Origin: Chromatiales bacterium
GTDB taxonomy: Bacteria > Pseudomonadota > Gammaproteobacteria > Chromatiales > Chromatiaceae
Direction: 5' to 3'
Assembly (NCBI GenBank): GCA_024712425.1
Contig: JAKRWE010000001.1
Span: 26,955-90,954, forward strand
Length of the DNA stretch: 64,000 nucleotides
Under the pieces are notes generated by a model. It searched no databases. It saw only the letters and a list, made by a program, of their open reading frames with translations, and had not been told where the DNA came from. Positions 48,840 to 59,508 of this stretch are shown in pieces; within the stretch, counting starts at the first letter, position 1; each line of letters begins with the position of its first letter. Position numbers and translations under genes: made by a program.

Positions 48840-49995
48840 CAGGGACTATCCAGCCGCGCTGCAGCAGTTCGCCCAGGATGTCCGCGAGCAGGCGGGTGTC
48901 GCAGTCCGGGAATTGCCCGGGCCGGAGGTGGCGGTGCCGGCAGATGGCCTCGACGATTGCTTCTGCCTGCATAGCCAGCTCCATTGCCGCGCCCTGGGCG
49001 AACAATGCGATGCGTTGCGGATCGATCCGGGCGTTCGCGAAACGTGCCCAGGGGTGGTGCTGGAAGGCCAGTTCATCGGCAAACCACTGCGCCAGTAGCC
49101 GGGGATGGGGCGGGCCTTCTTCCGCTATCTCGAAACCGGGCTTGGGCTCCGTCAGGTGACGGCCGAGCCAGAGCCGGAATGCGGGGGAATCCTGTGGCGC
49201 CGTCCTGCGGATGGTGTCGCAGGCCTGGGCAAAGTCACGCTCACCGAGACGGGAGGGGTTGTGTGTGCTGGAATCCACGTGATCCGTCAGGTGATGCCGC
49301 CCTTCGTGGAGTGGGAGTTGTTCCAGCCAGGCGCTCGCCAGTTCCGTGTCGGAGGCGCCGCGCATGCCAACCGACCAGGTCATGCATTCGCCGACGGCCG
49401 TTCCCCAGTGCGCGAGACCCGGCGGCAGGTACAGCACGTCTCCCGGTTCCAGCAGCCAGTCCTCGTCGGTATCGAAGTGTTGCAGAACCCGCAACGGGCA
49501 ATCCGGCAACAGGTCGCTCTCCGTGTAGTCCCGGAAGCTCAGGCGCCAGCGCCGTTTGCCGTGGGCCTGGATCAGGAAAACGTCATAGTTGTCGGTATGC
49601 GGGCCGACTCCGCCCTGGTCGACGGCGTAGCTGACCATGATGTCGTCCAGGCGCCAGTCCGGCAGGAAATCGAAGGCGTCCAGCATCGCGGCCACCTCCG
49701 GTACGTACTTGTCTACGTCCTGTACCAGAAGGGTCCAGTGGGAGCCGGGAAGCCCGGCAAAATCCGTTTCGTCCAGCGGGCCGTGCCGCAGTTGCCAGTC
49801 GCTGTCGGCGCGCTGCTGGATGAGTCGGGACTCGACGGTCTCCTCGCAGGCGAGCCCAGCCAGTTCATCCGGGCTCAGCCGGCAGGCGGCGGGGTCGATG
49901 GCGCCGCGCAGCAGCACCGGGCGCTGTTGCCAGTAATGATCGAGGAAGTCGCCAGGTGACAGCTTGTCGGCGAAATGGAACGAGGGATCGGTCAT
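48829..49995 (-). CDS. roxA: JmjC-type 50S ribosomal protein L16 arginine hydroxylase-like (YcfD)
   Basis: DKLSPGDFLDHYWQQRPVLLRGAI...VDQGGVGPHTDNYDVFLIQAHGKRRWRLS. Confidence 0.85.
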   Translation of the reverse strand: MTDPSFHFADKLSPGDFLDHYWQQRPVLLRGAIDPAACRLSPDELAGLACEETVESRLIQQRADSDWQLRHGPLDETDFAGLPGSHWTLLVQDVDKYVPEVAAMLDAFDFLPDWRLDDIMVSYAVDQGGVGPHTDNYDVFLIQAHGKRRWRLSFRDYTESDLLPDCPLRVLQHFDTDEDWLLEPGDVLYLPPGLAHWGTAVGECMTWSVGMRGASDTELASAWLEQLPLHEGRHHLTDHVDSSTHNPSRLGERDFAQACDTIRRTAPQDSPAFRLWLGRHLTEPKPGFEIAEEGPPHPRLLAQWFADELAFQHHPWARFANARIDPQRIALFAQGAAMELAMQAEAIVEAICRHRHLRPGQFPDCDTRLLADILGELLQRGWIVPDET

Positions 49996-50186
49996 GATGT
50001 GCGGGAATTCCGGATGTGCGATAACAGAAACGATTATGACGATTTTGGGCAAATAGTGTGACAGGGGTTGAACTTCGAGGGATGTCTCGGTCTAATGCGG
50101 CCAGAACGGACCGTTTTATCGTTATATGGCGGGCCTTTTGACACCTGGAATCAGGGATTACATTGAACCCAGTTGGGGAGAAAAGA

Positions 50187-50948
50187 ATGTTCGAAAAAGC
50201 AGACAAAAAACTCAGTACCGTCGTGGCACCGATCGGCCTCGCCGTTGGGCTGGCGCTTGCGGGAATGAACGCAGCCAATGCGGCTGGCGCCATGCATGGC
50301 CCGTATCTGAACGACAGCAGCGGCAAGATGGTCGTAAACGGCGCAGCCGAATGCTGGAAGACCGTGGGTGGTGTCAACAAGGCCGTCCCGCTGTGTGGCG
50401 ATGCCGCCAAGAAGGCGGGCCCGATGGACTCCGACGGCGATGGTGTGGTCGACGGTCGTGACGAATGTCCGGGGACCCCGGCCGGTGTGCCGGTCAATGC
50501 GGCCGGTTGTGCGAAGGACAGCGACGGCGACGGCGTGCCGGATTACAAGGACAATTGTCCAGGTACCGCCAAGGGCGTGAAGGTCAACGCAGTTGGCTGT
50601 GAGATCGCGCAGGACATCACCATCAACACCACCACCGACCATTTCGACTTCGACAGTGCTGACCTGAAGGCGGCAATGAAGAGTGCGCTGGATGCCGTGG
50701 TCAATATGCTGAACCCCACCCCGGGTGAAGAGCAGCTGGAAATCATCGGCCATACCGACTCGACCGGTCCGGAGGCCTACAACCAGCGCCTGTCCGAGCG
50801 TCGCGCCCAATCCGTTGCCGACTACCTGGCCGGGAAAGGCGTCTCCAACATGTCGATCAAGGGCATGGGTGAGAGCCAGCCGGTCGCTGACAACAGCACC
50901 CGCGAGGGACGTGCTATGAACCGTCGTGTGGAGATCCGTACCAAGTAA
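50187..50948 (+). CDS. OmpA family protein with thrombospondin-3-type repeats
   Basis: DSDGDGVVDGRDECPGTPAGVPVNAAGC ... DSDGDGVPDYKDNCPGTAKGVKVNAVGC; IIGHTDSTGPEAYNQRLSERRAQSVADYL. Confidence 0.92.
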   Translation: MFEKADKKLSTVVAPIGLAVGLALAGMNAANAAGAMHGPYLNDSSGKMVVNGAAECWKTVGGVNKAVPLCGDAAKKAGPMDSDGDGVVDGRDECPGTPAGVPVNAAGCAKDSDGDGVPDYKDNCPGTAKGVKVNAVGCEIAQDITINTTTDHFDFDSADLKAAMKSALDAVVNMLNPTPGEEQLEIIGHTDSTGPEAYNQRLSERRAQSVADYLAGKGVSNMSIKGMGESQPVADNSTREGRAMNRRVEIRTK

Positions 50949-50971
50949 GGTTCGAGGCTCAACGACTGAAG

Positions 50972-50998
50972 AACCGCGGCATTGTCCGCGGTTTTTTT
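50972..50998 (+). terminator. terminator after OmpA gene
   Basis: aaccgcgg-cattgt-ccgcggttttttt. Confidence 0.85.
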
Positions 50999-51056
50999 GC
51001 CTGGCTGAAATCCGGAGGAGGTGGGCGTCCCTGCCCGGGGGGAGTTCCTTGAACCG

Positions 51057-51227
51057 TCAGTTGCTGATGCCCAGGGCCGCCAGGTAGAGAACGACAGCAC
51101 CGGTGAATAGCAGCAATTCCCTGAACGAGCCCTTGTCCCGACGCCTGCCAGAGGCGTCGAAACGGGTAAGTTCGGGGACGATGCCCCTGGCCTGGTCGCG
51201 CATGATGTAGTGGCTGCCTGTGTTCAT
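51057..51227 (-). CDS. small single-TM protein
   Basis: MNTGSHYIMRDQARGIVPELTRFDASGRRRDKGSFRELLLFTGAVVLYLAALGISN; ORF not in the supplied track; one hydrophobic C-terminal segment. Confidence 0.4.
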   Translation of the reverse strand: MNTGSHYIMRDQARGIVPELTRFDASGRRRDKGSFRELLLFTGAVVLYLAALGISN

Positions 51228-51415
51228 GTTCGGGCTCTCCTGTTTGGACGATAAGTCGTTCTTTGTTTGTTCTCTTTCAGTTTAGCAGCATGGGAGAACA
51301 AAGCAAGAACAAATTCAGGAATGCAAGTGTTGAAGTGGCCGGTTATCGCGCCTAAATCCAGGTATAATTTGCAAAAAGTTATTCTGATTCGTTACGAAAA
51401 AAGGGGAGGTTCGTC

Positions 51416-51748
51416 ATGAATCTGGAGCGCCTGGCGCTGGTATCCGACAATCCTGAAGCGGCTGCCGATGTGCTCGAGCACGCGCTGTCCGGCGATGTGG
51501 ACGCCCAGTTTGCCGCGGGCCTGATCTATGCACAGGGACGGGGTGTGGAGGTCGATCTCGTGCAGGCATTCTACTGGTTGACCCAGGCCATCGAGCAGGG
51601 CGACGAGGAGGCCGGGAATCTGCGCCTGCTGGTGGGGGCGGAGATGAGTGACGAGGAGTACGATCGCGCGGTGTATCTGGTGGAGGCGGCGCAGCATGCC
51701 AGGGCCCTGCAGGAAAGCGTCACGCCGGAGACCAGAACCCTGCATTGA
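51416..51748 (+). CDS. Sel1-repeat-like protein
   Basis: GDVDAQFAAGLIYAQGRGVEVDLVQAFYWLTQAIEQGDEEAGNLR. Confidence 0.75.
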   Translation: MNLERLALVSDNPEAAADVLEHALSGDVDAQFAAGLIYAQGRGVEVDLVQAFYWLTQAIEQGDEEAGNLRLLVGAEMSDEEYDRAVYLVEAAQHARALQESVTPETRTLH

Positions 51749-51788
51749 GCTGTTTCGTTCCTGGCTCTAGAAAATATGCGTTGGTAAT

Positions 51789-52277
51789 GTCAACCCAATT
51801 CTAAAATGTCCCCTTTTCTCCCAAGCTGAAATGTCCCCTTGGTGAGTCCGGGGTCATGAGGGGACGAGGGGGCGCCTCATCTCCAGGGATGGTCCGGTGC
51901 AGGCCTGTGGGTCCTGCGGTTGAGTTGGATGGTCTTGGCCTTCTCGACGGTGGCGTGGATGCTTTCTCGAGGATCTCCTGCCGGAGCGCATCGGCGATCT
52001 GGTTGTTGGGGCGCCTGCCCCGGTGGCGGGAAACCAGTCCAGCCGCTCCCTCGGCCCGGTATCGGACCACCAGGCGCTTGATCTGCCGCACGCTCAAGTC
52101 CAACTGCCGTGCCGCCTCTTTCTGCCGCAACTGCCGGTCGACAACCTGCTGAACCACCCCCAGCCGGTCCACCGTCTTCTGTGTCATCGCAATGGTCTCC
52201 TCTGTCACCACCCCTCCCGAAATCAAAAGGGGACATTTTAGAATTGGACAAAGGGGACATTACTGCTTTGGACTAAC
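51789..52277 (-). mobile_element. internally deleted ISNCY/IS1202-like element, copy A
   Basis: Imperfect TIRs gtcaacccaattctaaaatgtcccctttt / gttagtccaaagcagtaatgtcccctttg; HTH ORF MTQKTVDRLGVVQQVVDRQLRQKEAARQLDLSVRQIKRLVVRYRAEGAAGLVSRHRGRRPNNQIADALRQEIL with catalytic core missing. Confidence 0.8.
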
Positions 52278-52288
52278 AAATGTTTTTC

Positions 52289-52575
52289 GGCTCTTCCCCT
52301 GATCGAGTGGGTAGTTTAGCGTAGGGGAGCATGAGAGACGTTGATCTATACACCCAGATACTGGGTATCCAGGCACCTTGGCAGGTCACCGATGTGGAGG
52401 TGGATATGCCCCAGGGGCAAGTCACCGTCCACGTGGAGCGGGAGGCAGGTGCAAAGCTGTGTTGCCCGACCTGTGGTCAACCAGCGCCGGGCTACGACTC
52501 GCGACGTCGCCGCTGGCGCCATCTGGATACGTGTCAGTACAAGACAATCCCCCTGTGTCAGGATACATGTCGCCT
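52289..52575 (+). mobile_element. truncated ISL3-family transposase fragment
   Basis: MRDVDLYTQILGIQAPWQVTDVEVDMPQGQVTVHVEREAGAKLCCPTCGQPAPGYDSRRRRWRHLDTCQYKT then abrupt loss. 3' boundary approximate. Confidence 0.75.
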
Positions 52576-52628
52576 CCCCGAGTTGGGGTAAATTAGAGAG
52601 CAAACAGGGGGGCGGAAAAGAGGAACCA

Positions 52629-52857
52629 ATGGCCCGTTATTCAGAAGAACGTAAGGCATCCGTGCTGAAGAAACTGCTACCGCCAAACAACCGGTCCGTA
52701 GCGGATGTGGCAAGAGAGGAAGGCATCTCGGAACCGACGCTATACAACTGGCGCAAGCAGGCGAAGGAGAAGGGCATGCCGGTACCGGGAAGTGGCAAAC
52801 AGACGGATGATTGGTCAGCCGAGGCCAAGTTTGCCGCCGTTATTGAAACGGCGCCCT
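52629..52857 (+). pseudogene. IS3-type transposase orfA fragment, cut by copy B
   Basis: MARYSEERKASVLKKLLPPNNRSVADVAREEGISEPTLYNWRKQAKEKGMPVPGSGKQTDDWSAEAKFAAVIETA, then element B begins. Confidence 0.7.
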
Positions 52858-53346
52858 GTCAACCCAATTCTAAAATGTCCCCTTTTCTCCCAAGCTGAAA
52901 TGTCCCCTTGGTGAGTCCGGGGTCATGAGGGGACGAGGGGGCGCCTCATCTCCAGGGATGGTCCGGTGCAGGCCTGTGGGTCCTGCGGTTGAGTTGGATG
53001 GTCTTGGCCTTCTCGACGGTGGCGTGGATGCTTGGTCGAGGATCTCCTGCCGGAGCGCATCGGCGATCTGGTTGTTGGGGCGCCTGCCCCGGTGGCGGGA
53101 AACCAGTCCAGCCGCTCCCTCGGCCCGGTATCGGACCACCAGGCGCTTGATCTGCCGCACGCTCAAGTCCAACTGCCGTGCCGCCTCTTTCTGCCGCAAC
53201 TGCCGGTCGACAACCCGCTGAACCACCCCCAGCCGGTCCACCGTCTTCTGTGTCATCGCAATGGTCTCCTCTGTCACCACCCCTCCCGAAATCAAAAGGG
53301 GACATTTTAGAATTGGACAAAGGGGACATTACTGCTTTGGACTAAC
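52858..53346 (-). mobile_element. internally deleted ISNCY/IS1202-like element, copy B
   Basis: Near-identical to copy A; same length (489 bp) and orientation. Confidence 0.8.
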
Positions 53347-53466
53347 AAATATGCGTTGGTAATTGACCCGCTGCCTGGCAGGCACTAGAATTGGATCTGC
53401 TTTCAACTGGTTATGGTTGACGGTAGGGATTCCGGCACCCGGCAGGGGGCGGGAATGATGCTCAGG

Positions 53467-53486
53467 CCCCGGTAGCGGGGTTTTTT
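53467..53486 (+). terminator. terminator-like hairpin upstream of rimP
   Basis: ccccg-gtag-cgggg followed by tttttt. Confidence 0.6.
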
Positions 53487-53534
53487 GTATTCCGGGTGTC
53501 GGGCAGTGCGGTTTCTGCCGGGTGCGTGTTCAGG

Positions 53535-53559
53535 AAATGGGCCTTGGGCCCATTTTTTT
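53535..53559 (+). promoter_or_regulatory. rimP leader hairpin with T-run (attenuator-like)
   Basis: aaatgggcc-ttg-ggcccattttttt immediately 5' of rimP. Confidence 0.6.
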
Positions 53560-53571
53560 GTTTTGGACGTG

Positions 53572-54036
53572 ATGAACAAGGTTCCGAAAGGATTGCATAC
53601 GCTGGTGGAAGGCGTGGTTACTTCCCTGGGCTACGCGCTCTGGGGAGTCGAACTGCTGCCGCAACCGAAGTCCGGGCAGTTGCTGCGTGTCTATATCGAC
53701 ACGCCGGCATCGGCGGCCGTTGGTGTGGCCGATTGCGAAAAGGTCAGCAGGCAGCTCAGCGCCGTGATGGATGTGGAGGATCCCATCGCCGGCGAGTACA
53801 CGCTGGAGATCTCCTCTCCGGGGATGGACCGGCCGCTGTACAACGCGCAGCAGTTTGAGGCGTATGTCGATTCGGTGGTGCGGGTGAAGCTCAGGCCCAC
53901 CGTGACCGGACGCAAGAATTTCCGCGGGCAGTTGCTCGCGGCGGATGAACAACAGATAAAGATGCTGGTCGATGGCGAAGAGGTCACGCTGGCGATGGAC
54001 GATATCGATACGGCACGCGTGGTGCCGCAGTTTTAG
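53572..54036 (+). CDS. rimP: ribosome maturation factor RimP
   Basis: [33 protein letters not shown]...[14 protein letters not shown]. Confidence 0.95.
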   Translation: MNKVPKGLHTLVEGVVTSLGYALWGVELLPQPKSGQLLRVYIDTPASAAVGVADCEKVSRQLSAVMDVEDPIAGEYTLEISSPGMDRPLYNAQQFEAYVDSVVRVKLRPTVTGRKNFRGQLLAADEQQIKMLVDGEEVTLAMDDIDTARVVPQF

Positions 54037-54050
54037 GCGAAGGTAGAGCG

Positions 54051-55553
54051 ATGAACAAAGAGATCCTGCTCGTGGTGGACGTGGTGTCCAACGAAAAAGG
54101 TGTGGACAAGGAGATCATCTTCGAGGCGATCGAGGCGGCGCTGGCCTCGGCCACCCGCAAGAAGCACGGTGGTGATATCGAGGTGAGGGTGAAGATCGAT
54201 CGCGAGACCGGCGACTACGAGACCTTCCGCCGCTGGCTGGTGGTCGATGATGCGGAGACCCCGGTACTGGAGAATCCGATGGCGGAGATCACGCTGTCGG
54301 CCGCGCGCGAGAGCGACCCGGATATCCAGCCGGGCGATTATGTCGAGGAGCAGATCGAGTCGATCGAATTTGGACGCATCGCAGCCCAGACCGCCAAGCA
54401 GGTCATCGTGCAGAAGGTGCGCGAGGCCGAGCGGGCCAAGGTGATCGAGGCGTTCGAGGACAAGGTGGGTACCCTGATCAGCGGCACGGTCAAGCGTGCC
54501 GACAAGGGAACCATCGTGCTGGACCTGGGCGAAAATGCCGAGGCGTTGGTGCCGCGCAGCGAGGTCATTCCCAAGGAGATGGTGCGTGTCGGCGATCGCC
54601 TGCGCGGTTACCTGTACGACGTGCGCACCGAGATGCGGGGGCCGCAGCTGCTGGTCTCGCGCACCATGCCGGAACTGCTGATCGAGTTGTTCAAGCTCGA
54701 GGTGCCGGAGGTGAACGAAGGCTCCATCGAGATCATGGGTGCGGCCCGTGATCCGGGACTGCGGGCCAAGATCGCGGTACGGGCGCTGGATCAGCGGGTC
54801 GACCCGGTCGGTGCCTGCGTGGGTATGCGCGGTTCGCGCGTGCAGGCGGTGTCGAACGAGCTGGGCGGCGAGCGCGTGGACATCATCGTGTGGGACGAGA
54901 ACCCCGCACAGTTCGTGATCAACGCCATGTCGCCGGCCGATGTCGTGTCCATCGTCGTGGACGAGGACAAGCACAGCATGGATATCGCGGTCAGCGAGGA
55001 CAATCTCTCACAGGCCATCGGCCGCGGCGGGCAGAACGTGCGCCTGGCCAGCCAGCTCACGGGCTGGGAACTCAACGTGATGAGCGAGGAGCAGGCCCAG
55101 GAGAAGCGCGAGGCCGAGGCCCAGGAGTTCATCCAGCGCTTCATGGAGGATCTCGATGTCGACGAGGAGGTTGCGGCGATCCTGGTGCAGGAAGGCTTCA
55201 CCTCGGTCGAGGAGATCGCCTACGTGGACGAGGCGGAGATGCTGGCGATCGAGGAATTCGACGAGGATATCGTCGAGGAGTTGCGCAACCGCGCCAACGA
55301 TGCGCTGCTGACCCGCGCCATCGCCAGTGAAGAGGTGCTCAGCGACACGCCACCGGCAGAGGATCTGCTGACCATGGAGGGCATGGACGAGACCCTGGCG
55401 CACCAGCTGGCAGCGCGCGGCGTGCCGACGATGGAGGATCTCGCGGAATGCTCGGTGGACGAGCTGATGGCGATCGAGGGCATGGACGAGAAGCGTGCGG
55501 GCGAATTGATCATGACCGCGCGCGCGCCATGGTTTGCGGAAGAAGAGAAGTGA
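54051..55553 (+). CDS. nusA: transcription termination/antitermination factor NusA
   Basis: [40 protein letters not shown]...[43 protein letters not shown]. Confidence 0.97.
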   Translation: MNKEILLVVDVVSNEKGVDKEIIFEAIEAALASATRKKHGGDIEVRVKIDRETGDYETFRRWLVVDDAETPVLENPMAEITLSAARESDPDIQPGDYVEEQIESIEFGRIAAQTAKQVIVQKVREAERAKVIEAFEDKVGTLISGTVKRADKGTIVLDLGENAEALVPRSEVIPKEMVRVGDRLRGYLYDVRTEMRGPQLLVSRTMPELLIELFKLEVPEVNEGSIEIMGAARDPGLRAKIAVRALDQRVDPVGACVGMRGSRVQAVSNELGGERVDIIVWDENPAQFVINAMSPADVVSIVVDEDKHSMDIAVSEDNLSQAIGRGGQNVRLASQLTGWELNVMSEEQAQEKREAEAQEFIQRFMEDLDVDEEVAAILVQEGFTSVEEIAYVDEAEMLAIEEFDEDIVEELRNRANDALLTRAIASEEVLSDTPPAEDLLTMEGMDETLAHQLAARGVPTMEDLAECSVDELMAIEGMDEKRAGELIMTARAPWFAEEEK

Positions 55554-55565
55554 TGAGGAGTAGAC

Positions 55566-58145
55566 ATGAGTGAAGTAACAGTCAGCCAACTGGCGTCCGA
55601 TGTGGGCATCCCGGTTGATCGTCTGCTCAAGCAACTGAACAATGCCGGGATTTCCAAGCAGTCCGCGGACGACGTGATCGCCGAGAGCGAGAAGGTCGCG
55701 CTGCTCAACCATCTGCGCCGCAGTCACGGCAAGGCCGACAAGAAGGCAGCAGCCGGTGAAGGCAAGAAGGTCACCCTCAAGCGTCGCACCACCACCGAGC
55801 TGAAGGTGCTTGGCGCCGGTGGCCGTGCCGCGCGCGCCGGCGCCCGGGCGGCCCCCAAGACCGTCGCGGTCGAGGTGCGGCGCAAGCGGGCGGTGGTGAA
55901 AAAGGACGCCGCGCAGGCCGAGAGCGAGAAGGAGCGGGCCCTGCGTGAGATGGAGGAGGCGCAGCGCGCGCTGGAGGAACAGAAGGCGCAGCGTGAGCAG
56001 ATGGCCGCGCAGGAGGAGGCCCGTCGCAAGGCGCTCGAGGCGCGTCGTCGCGAGGAGGAAGCCGAGCGCGAGCGTGCCGACGAGGCGCGTGCGGAGGCCG
56101 AGCGGGCCGCTGCCGAGGAGGCCAAGCGCCAGCAGGAAGAACAGGAACGTGCGCGTCGCGAGGCCGAGCAGAAGGCCAAGCAGGAGGAGCCCAAGCGTCC
56201 CAAGCGCATGCGCGCGGCCCCGACCGAGACCCGCCAGGAGCGGCCGGCCAGGGGACGTCGGCGTGAGCTGCATGTGGCCGACGACAAGCGCGGTAAGCGC
56301 GGCAAGGGTGGCAAGCGCGCGGCCCGTCGGGGTGCGGCAGCGGAAGATCAGCAGCATGGTTTTCAGAAGCCGGTCGAGCCGAAGAAGCTTACGGTGGAGA
56401 TCCCCGAGACCATCACCGTGGGTGATCTTGCCCAGCGCATGGCCATCAAGTCGTCCGAGGTGATCAAGACCCTGATGGGCATGGGCATGATGGTCACCAT
56501 CAACCAGCCGCTGGACCAGGAGACGGCCATCCTGGTGGTCGAGGAAATGGGCCACGAGGCAGTCGAGGAAAAGGTCAAGGACGCCGAAGAGGAGGTGCTG
56601 GCGGCGGTCGATGAGGAATTGGAGCAGGGCGAGCGCGTGCCGCGTGCCCCGGTGGTAACCATCATGGGTCACGTCGACCACGGCAAGACCTCGCTGCTCG
56701 ACTACATCCGCAAGAGCCGCGTGGCAGCTGGCGAGGCGGGTGGCATCACCCAGCACATCGGCGCCTACCATGTGAATACCGATCACGGGATGATCACCTT
56801 CCTGGATACCCCGGGACACGCCGCCTTCTCGGCGATGCGTGCACGCGGAGCCAAGGCCACCGACATCATTATCCTGGTGGTGGCGGCCGACGACGGCGTG
56901 ATGCCGCAGACCAAGGAGGCGATTCAGCACGCGCGTGCCGCGGGCGTGCCGCTGATCATCGCCATCAACAAGATGGACAAGCCGGAGGCCAACCCCGATC
57001 GCGTGATGCGGGAGCTGGTCGCCGAAGAGGTGGTGCCGGAGGAATGGGGTGGCGACACCCAGTTCATCCGCGTTTCCGCGCACACCGGCGAGGGCGTCGA
57101 GGAACTGCTCGAGGCGGTCCTGCTGCAGGCCGAGGTGCTGGAGCTTCAGGTGGTGGAGAAAGGTCCGGCCAAGGGCATCATCGTCGAATCCAGTCTGGAC
57201 AAGGGGCGTGGCCCGGTGGCCACGGTGCTGGTGCAGTCCGGCACCCTCAAGCAGGGCGATCCCATCGTCTCGGGTACCGAGTATGGCCGCGTGCGCGCCA
57301 TGTTCGACGAGAACGGCAAGCAGACCAAGCAGGCCGGCCCCTCCATCCCGGTGCAGGTACTGGGTCTGTCCGCCGCGCCGCATGCGGGTGACGACCTGGT
57401 GGTGGTCAGTGACGAGAAGAAGGCGCGCGAGGTGGCGGAGCTGCGCCGCGAGCGCCAGCGTGAAGGCAAGCTGGCCGAGCAGAAGGCGGCCAAGCTGGAC
57501 CAGATGTTCTCGCGCATGGCCGAGGGCGAGGTCGCCTACGTGAACCTCATCATCAAGGCGGACGTGCAGGGCTCGGTGGAGGCGCTGAAGGAATCGCTGA
57601 TGAAGATTCAGACCGACGAGGCCAAGGTGAAGATCGTGGCCGCCGGTGTCGGTGGCATCAACGAGTCCGACGCCAACCTGGCGATGACCTCGGGCGCGGC
57701 GATTATCGGTTTCAACGTACGGGCCGATGCGGCGGCGCGGCGCGTGATCGAGGAAAACGATATCGACCTGCGCTACTACAGCATCATCTACGAGGTTATC
57801 GACGATGTGAAAAAGGCCGTTTCCGGTCTGCTCACGCCCGAGGTCAAGGAAGAGATCATCGGCCTGGCAGAGGTGCGCGACGTGTTCCGTTCCTCCAAGC
57901 TGGGTGCGATCGCCGGCTGCATGGTGGTCGATGGCGTGGTCAAGCGCTCCAACCCGATCCGCGTGCTGCGCGACAACGTGGTCATCTACGAAGGCGAGCT
58001 GGAATCGCTGCGCCGTTTCAAGGACGACGTGCAGGAGGTCAAGGCGGGTACCGAGTGCGGCATCGGCGTGAAGAACTACAACGACGTCAAGCCCGGCGAC
58101 CAGATCGAGGTATTCGAGCGCTACGAAGTGGCGCGCGAACTCTGA
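55566..58145 (+). CDS. infB: translation initiation factor IF-2
   Basis: [41 protein letters not shown]. Confidence 0.98.
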   Translation: MSEVTVSQLASDVGIPVDRLLKQLNNAGISKQSADDVIAESEKVALLNHLRRSHGKADKKAAAGEGKKVTLKRRTTTELKVLGAGGRAARAGARAAPKTVAVEVRRKRAVVKKDAAQAESEKERALREMEEAQRALEEQKAQREQMAAQEEARRKALEARRREEEAERERADEARAEAERAAAEEAKRQQEEQERARREAEQKAKQEEPKRPKRMRAAPTETRQERPARGRRRELHVADDKRGKRGKGGKRAARRGAAAEDQQHGFQKPVEPKKLTVEIPETITVGDLAQRMAIKSSEVIKTLMGMGMMVTINQPLDQETAILVVEEMGHEAVEEKVKDAEEEVLAAVDEELEQGERVPRAPVVTIMGHVDHGKTSLLDYIRKSRVAAGEAGGITQHIGAYHVNTDHGMITFLDTPGHAAFSAMRARGAKATDIIILVVAADDGVMPQTKEAIQHARAAGVPLIIAINKMDKPEANPDRVMRELVAEEVVPEEWGGDTQFIRVSAHTGEGVEELLEAVLLQAEVLELQVVEKGPAKGIIVESSLDKGRGPVATVLVQSGTLKQGDPIVSGTEYGRVRAMFDENGKQTKQAGPSIPVQVLGLSAAPHAGDDLVVVSDEKKAREVAELRRERQREGKLAEQKAAKLDQMFSRMAEGEVAYVNLIIKADVQGSVEALKESLMKIQTDEAKVKIVAAGVGGINESDANLAMTSGAAIIGFNVRADAAARRVIEENDIDLRYYSIIYEVIDDVKKAVSGLLTPEVKEEIIGLAEVRDVFRSSKLGAIAGCMVVDGVVKRSNPIRVLRDNVVIYEGELESLRRFKDDVQEVKAGTECGIGVKNYNDVKPGDQIEVFERYEVAREL

Positions 58146-58154
58146 GGAAGGGTC

Positions 58155-58547
58155 GTGGCAACGCGTGAATTTGGTCGCGAGGAGCGGGTCGGCTCGGAGC
58201 TGCAACGGGAGCTGGCGCTGCTGTTGCGTGACGAGGTGAGAGATCCGCGCCTGAACCAGGTCACCATCCAGGAGGTGCGGGTGGTGCGCGACCTGTCGCA
58301 TGCGCGCGTGTTCTTCACTGTGATGGACCGCGACCAGGCGCGCAAAACCGAGCAGGTCCTGAACAAGGCGGCCGGTTTTCTGCGCCGTCGCCTGGGTGAG
58401 CGGGTCATCATGCGCACCGTGCCGCAACTGCATTTCGAATACGACCACTCGCTCGAGGATGGTCTTCGCCTGTCGGCCCTGATCGACCAGGCGGTGGCGG
58501 ATATCGGGCCCGCGTCGTCATCCCCCGATACTAACGAAGAGGACTGA
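58155..58547 (+). CDS. rbfA: ribosome-binding factor A
   Basis: RVGSELQRELALLLRDEVRDPRLNQVTIQEVRVVRDLSHARVFFTVM. Confidence 0.95.
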   Translation: MATREFGREERVGSELQRELALLLRDEVRDPRLNQVTIQEVRVVRDLSHARVFFTVMDRDQARKTEQVLNKAAGFLRRRLGERVIMRTVPQLHFEYDHSLEDGLRLSALIDQAVADIGPASSSPDTNEED

Positions 58548-58550
58548 CCC

Positions 58551-59468
58551 ATGGGTCGACGCAGACGTCCCCGCGGCCGGGTGGTCAACGGCATCCTGTT
58601 GCTCGACAAGCCGCTGGGCATCACCTCCAACGACGCCCTGCAGAAGGTCAAGCATCTTTTCTTTGCGCAGAAGGCAGGGCATACCGGCAGTCTGGACCCG
58701 CTGGCCGACGGCATGCTGCCGATCTGTTTCGGCATCGCCACGCGCCTGTCCGCGTTCCTGCTGGATTCGGACAAGCACTACCATGTGCGCGTCAAACTCG
58801 GCCAGACCACCACCACCGCGGATACCGAGGGCGAGGTGCTGGAAACACGCCCCACCGACGGTATCGGTCGCGAGCAGATCGAGGCGGTGCTGCCGCAGTT
58901 CACCGGCCTGATCTCGCAGCTGCCGCCGATGTATTCCGCGCTCAAGCACAAGAGCGAGCGCCTGTACAAGCTGGCGCGCGAGGGCATCGAGGTGGAACGC
59001 GAGCCGCGCGAGATCACCATCCACGCCCTCGAACTGGGCGAGGTCGAGGGCGACGAATTCGAGCTGGATGTGCACTGCTCCAAGGGCACCTATGTGCGCA
59101 CCCTGGCCGAGGACATCGGTGAGGTCCTGGGCTGTGGCGCGCACGTGATCGCGCTGCGTCGCACCGGGGTCGGCCCCTACACCGGCATGGACATGGTGAC
59201 CATGGAGCAGGTGCAGGAGGCGGCCCTGGAGGGCGACGAGGCGCTCGATGCCCTGCTGTTGCCGGTGGATACGGCACTCTCGGACTGGCCGGCGGTGCAG
59301 CTGGATGCCGATTCCAGCTACTACCTCAAGATGGGGCAGGCGGTAGTGGTGCCAAGGGCGCCCACCGAGGGCTGGGTGCGTCTGTACGAGGGCGCGGACC
59401 GGTTCATCGGCGTCGGCCAGATCCAGGACGACGGCAAGGTGGCGCCCAAGCGCCTGCTGGGTGGATAG
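58551..59468 (+). CDS. truB: tRNA pseudouridine(55) synthase TruB
   Basis: NGILLLDKPLGITSNDALQKVKHLFFAQKAGHTGSLDPLADGMLPICFG. Confidence 0.97.
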   Translation: MGRRRRPRGRVVNGILLLDKPLGITSNDALQKVKHLFFAQKAGHTGSLDPLADGMLPICFGIATRLSAFLLDSDKHYHVRVKLGQTTTTADTEGEVLETRPTDGIGREQIEAVLPQFTGLISQLPPMYSALKHKSERLYKLAREGIEVEREPREITIHALELGEVEGDEFELDVHCSKGTYVRTLAEDIGEVLGCGAHVIALRRTGVGPYTGMDMVTMEQVQEAALEGDEALDALLLPVDTALSDWPAVQLDADSSYYLKMGQAVVVPRAPTEGWVRLYEGADRFIGVGQIQDDGKVAPKRLLGG

Positions 59469-59508
59469 TTCGTGTAGGCGCTTGTGCCGTTGATAACGGT
59501 GTTTCGGC

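Larger units (their letters stand above)
51772..53363. repeat. 17-bp direct repeat flanking the A-ISL3-IS3-B block
   Basis: aaatatgcgttggtaat at 51772-51788 and 53347-53363. Confidence 0.85.

Noticed and set aside
55008-58448. 1146-aa minus-strand ORF opposite infB
   Set aside because: Antisense to a clear infB; composition (His/Leu/Gly-rich, low complexity) is typical of a shadow ORF in GC-rich DNA.
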